Shown in pieces: positions 6,121-10,697 of a DNA stretch of 10,697 nucleotides. Each line of letters begins with the position of its first letter. The stretch's first letter is position 1. This DNA comes from Bacillota bacterium (lineage in GTDB: Bacteria > Bacillota > Clostridia > Peptostreptococcales > Anaerovoracaceae): assembly GCA_016283945.1 (NCBI GenBank), contig JAEENW010000044.1:1-10697 (forward strand), in the 5' to 3' direction. Both the position numbers and the translations under genes were made by a program. The notes under the pieces are model-generated. The model saw nothing but the letters and a program-made list of their open reading frames with translations, did not search any database and had not been told where the DNA came from.

Positions 6121-7329
6121 ATGAAAAACAGGATCTTAAAGCGCGTTCTCGCGCTGATTGCGGCAGCGGCTCTGACCGCGTCGCTCGCCGCCTGCGGGGA
6201 GAAGCCGCAGATGAGCATGAATGCTACCTCCGATGGCAATATAACCGTGGACATGGTGAACGCCGAAGGCGGCGCCCAGTCCACGATGAGCGTGCCCGAG
6301 GGAGAGTTCGTCACAGTGATATCTACCCTCGAGAAGGGCAGCGTGACCGTCGATATCGTAAAGGACGGAAGCCCCGTCGGCGGAGGCGACTTCAGCGGAA
6401 GCTCCGTGGATGCCTGGGACCTCGGGTCCGGGGACCTCACGGTAAGCGCCAAGGCGGCGGGAAAGCCCACCGGATCGGTACTGATCGCGCACTACAGCTA
6501 CGACGAGCTGAACGCCATAGCGCCCGACAAGGCCGCTCAGTTCGAGACCGAGGAGATGCGAAAGGCCAGAGAGGCTGAGGCGCTCTCGGCGCTCGCCGGC
6601 ACCTGGGTCGCCGACAGGGCGAACCTGCGCGTCGCGAAGGAGGGCTTCGAGTTTATCGCCGCCGCCGATCTCCCGTCCAGCGCCTCCGAGCTCACCCGCG
6701 TTGTATGGAAGGCCGCTCCGGACGGGGACGCTCTCGTTTCGCTCCCGCCGCTGACTCAGACCGACTACGTCTTCGCGGAGGACGGATCCATCGCTTCGGC
6801 GGATACCGTGGAGACGGACCAGGTCTTCAGGCTCTCCCTGGGCGAGGACGGGAAGCTCATCTGGAACAACCCGGACACGGGATATAACATGAAGTTCGAG
6901 CGCATGAGCGCAAAGCCCGAGCTGCCCTCGGCGGACGAGATCGCCGATGAGCTGTTCCGCAGGGCCGGAGAGGTCAAGCCCGGGACCGCGGGAAGCTCAC
7001 TCCGCGAGGCCGCCGCGGCGGCAGAGCTGCTCCGCTTCGCGTCCCGCTCGGAGCTCTGGGACTGCGATGTCAAGGCCTTCAGGGCCTCAGTGCTCGAAGC
7101 ATGGGAGGGGCTCAGCGACGACGAGCGCTCGGCCTTCGACGGCAGCATCATGACCCTCATCTCCGACATCGACTCCTGCTTCAGCAGCTGGGATGAGGCG
7201 AAGGCGGCCTTCGAGGACGCCGGCGCCGCCGGCACCGTCGGGGCGCTCATCAGCGATCCCATGAACGAGCTCTCCTGGAGGACCCTGGTCAGCAGCATAA
7301 TGACCATGGGCAACAGCGAGGGGCTCTAA
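6121..7329 (+). CDS. Putative lipoprotein of unknown function with a lipocalin-like segment
   Basis: This is a 402-residue exported lipoprotein. The type II signal is clear: basic MKNRILKR, a hydrophobic run, then lipobox LAAC with C25 as the expected lipidated cysteine, so the protein should be anchored outside the cytoplasmic membrane. Residues 30-125 look beta-rich, with alternating D/T/V strands such as DGNITVDMV and GSVTVDIV. Residues 156-262 begin LAGTWVADRANLRV and end NPDTGYNMKFERM, resembling the start and alternating strands of small lipocalin-like or membrane-lipoprotein beta domains. Residues 268-402 look helical and charged, with three cysteines or fewer and no motif I recognise. 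An A-rich stretch with AAGGG (6110-6114) precedes the ATG. It is transcribed away from the CitE-like gene, and the LUD gene follows after 89 bases. I cannot assign a named family; the middle domain is a resemblance, not an identification. Confidence 0.75.
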   Translation: MKNRILKRVLALIAAAALTASLAACGEKPQMSMNATSDGNITVDMVNAEGGAQSTMSVPEGEFVTVISTLEKGSVTVDIVKDGSPVGGGDFSGSSVDAWDLGSGDLTVSAKAAGKPTGSVLIAHYSYDELNAIAPDKAAQFETEEMRKAREAEALSALAGTWVADRANLRVAKEGFEFIAAADLPSSASELTRVVWKAAPDGDALVSLPPLTQTDYVFAEDGSIASADTVETDQVFRLSLGEDGKLIWNNPDTGYNMKFERMSAKPELPSADEIADELFRRAGEVKPGTAGSSLREAAAAAELLRFASRSELWDCDVKAFRASVLEAWEGLSDDERSAFDGSIMTLISDIDSCFSSWDEAKAAFEDAGAAGTVGALISDPMNELSWRTLVSSIMTMGNSEGL

Positions 7330-7360
7330 GGCGGCGGGCTCCGGTCGATCCAAACGCAAT

Positions 7361-7381
7361 AAAAACGCCGCCTGAGGCGGC
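7361..7381 (-). terminator. Hairpin with a T-run on the minus strand, possible leftward terminator
   Basis: GCCGCC-TGA-GGCGGC (7367-7381) is a perfect 6-bp GC stem with a 3-base loop. On the minus strand it is followed by one G and five Ts (complement of 7361-7366), the classic intrinsic-terminator form. On the plus strand no T-run follows, so it would terminate the lipoprotein transcript poorly. It could stop leftward transcription that has read through from the Fe-S gene across the LUD gene. The loop is tight and the T-run short, so efficiency is uncertain. Confidence 0.4.
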
Positions 7382-7418
7382 ACGAAAGAATATCATTTGT
7401 TGAAAAGAGGAGGCAGAA

Positions 7419-8021
7419 ATGGACTTCAGCAAGCTCGCTCAGAATCTCAAGGACAACGGCTTCGCCGTGAGCTGCTACGCCACCGCGGCGGAGGCGTCCG
7501 ACTACCTGAACTCTCAGATCGACGGAGAGACCGTCGGCATCGGAGGCTCCATGACCGTCGAGGAGATGGGGCTCTACGACACGCTAAAGACCCACAACGA
7601 GGTCTACTGGCACTGGCATCCCGAAGGGCGCCCGGCTGAAGAGGTCCGCGCGCTCGGAAGCCGTACCGACGTCTTCCTGACCTCGGTCAACGGCATAGCC
7701 GAGACCGGCGAGATCATCAACATCGACGGCAGCGGCAACCGCGTCGCCGGAATGCTCTACGGCCACAAGAAGGTGTATCTCATAGCAGGCGAGAACAAGG
7801 TCGCTCCCGACTACGATCAGGCGCTCTGGAGGGCGAGGAACATCGCCGCGCCCCTGAACGCGAAGCGCCTGAACTGCAAGACTCCCTGCGCGGTCAACGG
7901 AGACCGCTGCTACGACTGCAAGGTCCCCGGAAGGATCTGCAGGGGCGTAGCTCTGCTCTGGAAGGCCCCGACCAGCATGCAGTTCGAGGTCGTCCTGGTG
8001 GGCGAGAAGCTCGGGTACTGA
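7419..8021 (+). CDS. LUD-domain protein (LutB/LutC-type lactate utilisation family, short form)
   Basis: This is a 200-residue cytoplasmic protein of the LUD (DUF162) domain family. Named members LutB and LutC take part in L-lactate oxidation with the CCG-domain protein LutA, but the stand-alone short form, common in anaerobes, has no proven reaction. GIGGSMTVEEMGL (40-52) and SVNGIAETGEIINIDGSGNR (89-108), followed by VAGMLYGHKKVYLIAGENKV (109-128), are characteristic of the fold. A cysteine cluster, C153, C157, C164, C167 and C174, could bind an Fe-S cluster or other metal. AGGAGG (7408-7413) lies 5 bases before ATG 7419. No clear promoter lies between the lipoprotein stop and this gene, so it may be read through from the lipoprotein gene, subject to the hairpin at 7367-7381. 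It faces the cysteine-rich gene at 8080-8742 tail to tail. Family assignment is firm; the role in lactate use is inferred from the family name. Confidence 0.88.
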   Translation: MDFSKLAQNLKDNGFAVSCYATAAEASDYLNSQIDGETVGIGGSMTVEEMGLYDTLKTHNEVYWHWHPEGRPAEEVRALGSRTDVFLTSVNGIAETGEIINIDGSGNRVAGMLYGHKKVYLIAGENKVAPDYDQALWRARNIAAPLNAKRLNCKTPCAVNGDRCYDCKVPGRICRGVALLWKAPTSMQFEVVLVGEKLGY

Positions 8022-8079
8022 TACTCAGCGCCGGGCGATCCGGTCCCGGGCTTCCCGCGGCTTAAGGCCGCTCGCTGCT

Positions 8080-8742
8080 CTAATTCTGCTCGGCGAACAC
8101 CAGCTCCGCGAGGTGCACGGCGCTCTTCCCCTCGGGAAGGCCCTCCGTGAGCCCCGCGAGGCAGGAGTTGCAGAAGCACACGACGCGGCGCGTTTTGAAG
8201 CGCCGGCAGTATTCCTTCATCCTCGCGGTCCTCTCCGCGGGGGAGAGGGGAGTGATGTCGAGCGAAGCCCTTCCGAAGGCCTTCGGCGCGAGCTTCATGT
8301 TCGCCTCGCTTATGGGGGCGTAGAGGAAGCCGCCGTCGAACATCTTCTCCTCGGGCAGGCCCGGAAGCTCGACTATATCGACGTTCATCTTTCTGAGAAG
8401 GCTCCTCACGGCGGCCTTCTCTTTTTCGTGTCCCTGCTGCCTGTAGCAGTCCTGCACGGTGATGCTCTCGCCGCCCAGATCGGGCAGGGGAAGCTCCTCC
8501 GGGCTCAGCGCGTCGAGGTACTCGAAGACGCTGAAGACCTCGCAGTCCGGGCGGTTCTCGCCGACTATCATATTGCAGGCCTGGCAGACCGTGAGGGCGG
8601 TGTCCCCGCTCTCCGGCAGGCCGTGGGTCTTCCTGCAGCAGTCTGCGACGCGGACTCCCCTGGCGCTCAGAAAGGCCTTCATCCTCTCAGAGAGCTCGGG
8701 GTGCGCGGCAGTGAACTTGCAGCTCGGGTAATAATAGATCAT
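8080..8742 (-). CDS. Cysteine-rich, probably Fe-S-binding protein resembling HdrB/LutA CCG proteins
   Basis: This is a 220-residue soluble protein with eleven cysteines and no membrane segment. They fall in two groups. C8 (PSCKF), C35-C36 (ADCCRKTHG) and C53/C56 (VCQAC) resemble a compact CCG-type cluster site (C...CC...CxxC). C99 (VQDCYRQQGH), C179 and C189/C191/C194 (VCFCNSC) look like a degenerate second copy. CCG domains in HdrB, GlpC and LutA bind noncubane or [4Fe-4S] clusters and pass electrons; here the spacings are shorter than usual, so cluster type is open. I chose the ATG at 8742 because AAGGAG (8749-8754, minus strand) lies 6 bases upstream and the product starts MIYYYPSCKF. The longer frame to 8832 runs over the promoter and lacks a site. 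It is transcribed towards the LUD gene and divergently from the MFS gene. Partnership with the LUD protein is plausible by analogy with LutA but unproven. Confidence 0.7.
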   Translation of the reverse strand: MIYYYPSCKFTAAHPELSERMKAFLSARGVRVADCCRKTHGLPESGDTALTVCQACNMIVGENRPDCEVFSVFEYLDALSPEELPLPDLGGESITVQDCYRQQGHEKEKAAVRSLLRKMNVDIVELPGLPEEKMFDGGFLYAPISEANMKLAPKAFGRASLDITPLSPAERTARMKEYCRRFKTRRVVCFCNSCLAGLTEGLPEGKSAVHLAELVFAEQN

Positions 8743-8764
8743 CGTGGGCTCCTTTTCCGCGGTT

Positions 8765-8779
8765 GCTCTTGTCAAGAGC
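8765..8779. promoter_or_regulatory. Perfect 15-bp palindrome, candidate operator
   Basis: GCTCTTG-T-CAAGAGC is a perfect 7-bp inverted repeat around one base. It lies between the Fe-S and MFS genes, covers the MFS -35 (8769-8774) and sits about 8-22 bases downstream of the predicted Fe-S transcription start. A dimeric repressor bound here could block both promoters. No regulator gene is visible in the window. The one-base centre makes it a poor RNA hairpin, so a DNA-binding site is the better reading. Confidence 0.45.
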
Positions 8780-8798
8780 GCCTCTTTCACAGTAGAAT
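8769..8798 (+). promoter_or_regulatory. Promoter of the MFS and FNT genes
   Basis: TTGTCA (8769-8774) and TAGAAT (8793-8798) are separated by 18 bases and each matches consensus at 5 of 6 positions. Transcription would start near 8805, giving a leader of about 40 bases. The -10 overlaps the -10 of the leftward Fe-S promoter almost exactly. Confidence 0.55.
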
Positions 8799-8822
8799 AT
8801 ATCACGTTTACAGCCTTATCAA
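8794..8822 (-). promoter_or_regulatory. Promoter of the cysteine-rich Fe-S gene
   Basis: On the minus strand, TTGATA (complement of 8817-8822) and TATTCT (complement of 8794-8799) are 17 bases apart. An alternative -10, TATATT, lies 2 bases closer to the -35. Transcription would start near 8787, leaving a leader of about 45 bases that contains the 8765-8779 palindrome and the AAGGAG site. Confidence 0.5.
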
Positions 8823-8844
8823 AACCATTCACAGCTCAGGAACC

Positions 8845-10113
8845 ATGAACACTCAGAATTCAGACAGCCTCCTCTCCATGATGCTGGGCATAGTCCCGTT
8901 CTGGAAGGACCAGATGAAGGACTGGAAGGTGACCGTGGTCAGGACCTCCCTCGAGAGGCTCGGCTACCAGATCGTCTTCCCGTATCTTTCGCTCTATATC
9001 ATAGCGCTCGGAGCTACGAAGACCCAGCTTGGCACCATCACGAGCATAGGTATGCTCATGACGGGCCTGCTCGGGCCCTGGGTCGGCGGCATCATAGACC
9101 GCAGCGGCGCCAAAAAGATCTATTCCTTCGGCATAGTCCTGCTCCTCACGTCCTATCTGCTCTACGCCTCGGCTCCCGACTGGCGGCTATGCGTCGCCGC
9201 GATGGTGATCTACTATCTCGGGCAGGGCCTCAGCGGCCAGAGCTGCGCCACGATCTGCGGCAACTGCCTCAAGACCTGCGACAGGGCGCGCGGCATGCTC
9301 GTCTGCGAGTCTCTCGCGGCAGGACTCCTCGGCATGGCCGGACCCATGATCGCGGCCTTCGTGCTGGTGAACGTGCTCGGAGTCTCCGAGGGCGCGGCCA
9401 CGGCCGACGACTACAGGAAGCTGTTCTACATCTCAGCGGCCTTCACCTTCATGTCGCTGCTGGTCGTCATCTTCAATCTCTCGAACCAGAAGTTCGCCTC
9501 CCGCTCGCGTGGAGGTACTCTCAGGAACGGCCTGAACATCCTCAAGAGCAACGCCAACGCGCGCAGGTGGCTCGTCATCTCCGCGGTGGCCAACCTGCCC
9601 CAGGCGCTGGTCCTGCCCTTCATCCAGGTATTCGCTGGCGAGGTCAAGGGCGCGACGGTCACGGTGCTCGCGGCCATGGTCACGGCCCACGCGGTGACCT
9701 CGACCTTCCTCGGCTATCCCGTCGGCGTCCTCGCTGACCGCTTCGGCAGGAAGAAGGTCATCTACGCCACGACGGGGCTCTTCTGGCTCTCCATCGTGCT
9801 GCTCCTGACCGCAAAGTCCCCGGCCATGCTCATAGCGGCCGGCGTGCTCCAGGGCTTCTACTACATCTCCAGCCCGCTCTCGGGAGCGATCCAGCGCGAG
9901 CTCGTCAGCAACGAGGTCATGGGCACCTGGATCGGCCTCACCAAGTTCTCCAACGCCATAGTCGCCGCCGTGATGGCCTCGGTCGGAGGCCTGATCTACG
10001 ACCGCGTCGGGCCGCAGTACGTCTTCCTCGTATACATCGCCTGCGACGCCCTGATCAGGATGCCGCTGCTCTCGCGCATCCCCGAGACCCTGCACGCGGG
10101 GAGGGAGGGATGA
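8845..10113 (+). CDS. Major facilitator superfamily transporter
   Basis: This is a 422-residue inner-membrane transporter with about twelve hydrophobic segments. MFS motif A appears twice, as expected for two related six-helix halves: GGIIDRSGAKK (81-91) between helices 2 and 3, and GVLADRFGRKK (294-304) between helices 8 and 9. A hydrophilic central loop (about 212-240, SNQKFASRSRGG) separates the halves. The N-terminal 30 residues are polar. The cysteine-rich stretch SCATICGNCLKTC (133-145) before helix 5 is unusual. The substrate cannot be read from sequence; drug efflux and metabolite export are both possible. I chose ATG 8845, preceded by a short AGGA (8838-8841), since it begins right after the promoter. 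The open frame continues upstream to 8113, but that is antisense to the Fe-S gene. Its TGA overlaps the start of the FNT gene, so the two are almost certainly cotranscribed. Confidence 0.88.
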   Translation: MNTQNSDSLLSMMLGIVPFWKDQMKDWKVTVVRTSLERLGYQIVFPYLSLYIIALGATKTQLGTITSIGMLMTGLLGPWVGGIIDRSGAKKIYSFGIVLLLTSYLLYASAPDWRLCVAAMVIYYLGQGLSGQSCATICGNCLKTCDRARGMLVCESLAAGLLGMAGPMIAAFVLVNVLGVSEGAATADDYRKLFYISAAFTFMSLLVVIFNLSNQKFASRSRGGTLRNGLNILKSNANARRWLVISAVANLPQALVLPFIQVFAGEVKGATVTVLAAMVTAHAVTSTFLGYPVGVLADRFGRKKVIYATTGLFWLSIVLLLTAKSPAMLIAAGVLQGFYYISSPLSGAIQRELVSNEVMGTWIGLTKFSNAIVAAVMASVGGLIYDRVGPQYVFLVYIACDALIRMPLLSRIPETLHAGREG

Positions 10114-10697
10114 TGAAAAAGCTGCACATCTTCGCCGGCGCCGTGCTCGCCGGAGCCGCCATCGCCGTAGGCGGCATACTCTATCTCTCCGTCGAGCCCA
10201 AGGCTCTCGGCGCAGTGCTCTTCACGGTAGGGCTCTACACCATATGCGCGCACGGCCTCATGCTCTACACGGGCAAGGTCGGCTACGCTCTGGACGGCGG
10301 GCTCTCCTACCTCGCGGATCTGGCCATCATCTGGGCGGGCAACCTGCTGGGGACCTTCGCCTGCGCCAGGCTCGCCGCCGCCACGAGGCTCGGCCCCGCG
10401 CTCTACAGCTCCGCGGTCAGGCTCTGTGGGCCGAAGCTCACCGACAGCCTCCCGAGCCTCTTCATACTCGGAGTATTCTGCGGGCTGCTTATGTTCTCCG
10501 CGGTGGACGGCTACAAGCGGAAGGGCGAGCCCCTGATACTCTTCGCCTGCGTCGCCGCATTCATACTCTGCGGCTTCGAGCACTGCGTCGCGGACATGTT
10601 CTACTTCTCCATGGCGAGAGCCTGGAGCCCTTCGGCCTGGGCAGCCATCGCCGCGATCAGTCTCGGAAACAGCGCCGGAGGGCTGCTGATACCGCTC
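10113..10697 (+). CDS. Formate/nitrite transporter (FNT) family channel, cut by the right edge
   Basis: The frame is open from ATG 10113 to the window end, 195 residues with no stop seen. It encodes a membrane channel of the FNT family (FocA, NirC, HSC), pentameric channels for formate, nitrite, lactate, hydrosulfide and similar small anions or acids. Key elements are present in order: GLMLYTGK (48-55, the omega-loop region), GNLLGTFACARL (76-87), GFEHCVADMFY (154-164) carrying the central pore histidine H157, and LGNSAGGLL (184-192), the helix-6 GNxxGG motif. At most a few dozen residues should be missing. It would be shorter than FocA (285 residues), but short FNT proteins occur in anaerobes. 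The MFS stop TGA (10111-10113) overlaps the start; ATG 10110 is also in frame, so an ATGATG start is ambiguous. GGAGG (10100-10104) lies 8 bases before 10113. The anion cannot be assigned from these residues. Confidence 0.85.
   Translation, partial: MKKLHIFAGAVLAGAAIAVGGILYLSVEPKALGAVLFTVGLYTICAHGLMLYTGKVGYALDGGLSYLADLAIIWAGNLLGTFACARLAAATRLGPALYSSAVRLCGPKLTDSLPSLFILGVFCGLLMFSAVDGYKRKGEPLILFACVAAFILCGFEHCVADMFYFSMARAWSPSAWAAIAAISLGNSAGGLLIPL

Noticed and set aside
8031..8071. Two small stems between the LUD and Fe-S stops (CCGGG/CCCGG at 8031-8049, GCGGC/GCCGC at 8057-8071)
   Set aside because: Each stem is only 5 bp and neither strand has a following T-run, so I cannot support an intrinsic terminator.
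8743..8832. N-terminal extension of the cysteine-rich protein to 8832
   Set aside because: It would place the promoter and palindrome inside the gene and has no ribosome binding site, whereas AAGGAG sits 6 bases before the ATG at 8742.
8113..8844. Upstream 244-codon extension of the MFS frame
   Set aside because: It is antisense to the cysteine-rich gene, runs through the divergent promoters, and has no transporter-like sequence before ATG 8845.
1..10697. Defence system, prophage, CRISPR array or toxin-antitoxin pair
   Set aside because: No spaced repeats, integrase, nuclease, helicase, phage structural gene or paired small genes are seen on either strand.

Overview
The window looks like ordinary chromosome from a GC-rich anaerobic member of the Bacillota, most likely a Clostridia lineage from a gut or other fermentative community. 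The clues are strong AGGAGG-type ribosome binding sites, one TTG start, a lipobox lipoprotein, a secreted protein with InlB-type and dockerin modules, a short LUD-domain protein and a short FNT channel. Taxonomy is inferred from gene content and style; no rRNA or marker gene is present. I see no phage genes, insertion sequence, CRISPR array, tRNA or rRNA.

Layout, left to right. Bases 1-131 hold no gene I can support, only some possible RNA stems. A good promoter (132-160) drives a rightward cluster. It begins with a pyridoxamine-phosphate-oxidase-like flavoprotein gene broken by one in-frame TAA (204-605). A Gfo/Idh/MocA dehydrogenase with a probable TTG start (616-1728), an ElaA-type GNAT acetyltransferase (1770-2261) and a 908-residue secreted multidomain protein ending in a dockerin (2354-5080) follow. 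A CitE-like aldolase/lyase gene (5077-5979, minus) runs head-on into the dockerin gene, and the two overlap by 4 bases.

A divergent promoter region (about 6013-6064) separates the CitE-like gene from a lipoprotein of unknown function (6121-7329). The lipoprotein gene is followed by a hairpin whose T-run lies on the minus strand, then by a LUD-domain gene (7419-8021). Convergent to the LUD gene is a small cysteine-rich, probably Fe-S, protein (8080-8742, minus). Its promoter overlaps that of a rightward MFS transporter (8845-10113), with a perfect 15-base palindrome between the two genes. The MFS gene overlaps the start of a formate/nitrite-transporter-family channel, which runs off the right edge.

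Functional links are modest. LUD and CCG-type Fe-S proteins are known partners in lactate-utilisation systems, and an FNT channel could move formate, lactate or a similar anion, so the right-hand third may be a small organic-acid or redox locus under one shared operator. That is inference. Nothing here is clearly a new system. The best leads are the interrupted flavoprotein gene, the two compact divergent promoter regions, the possible antisense-overlapping LUD/Fe-S pair, and the dockerin on a protein with no recognised catalytic domain.
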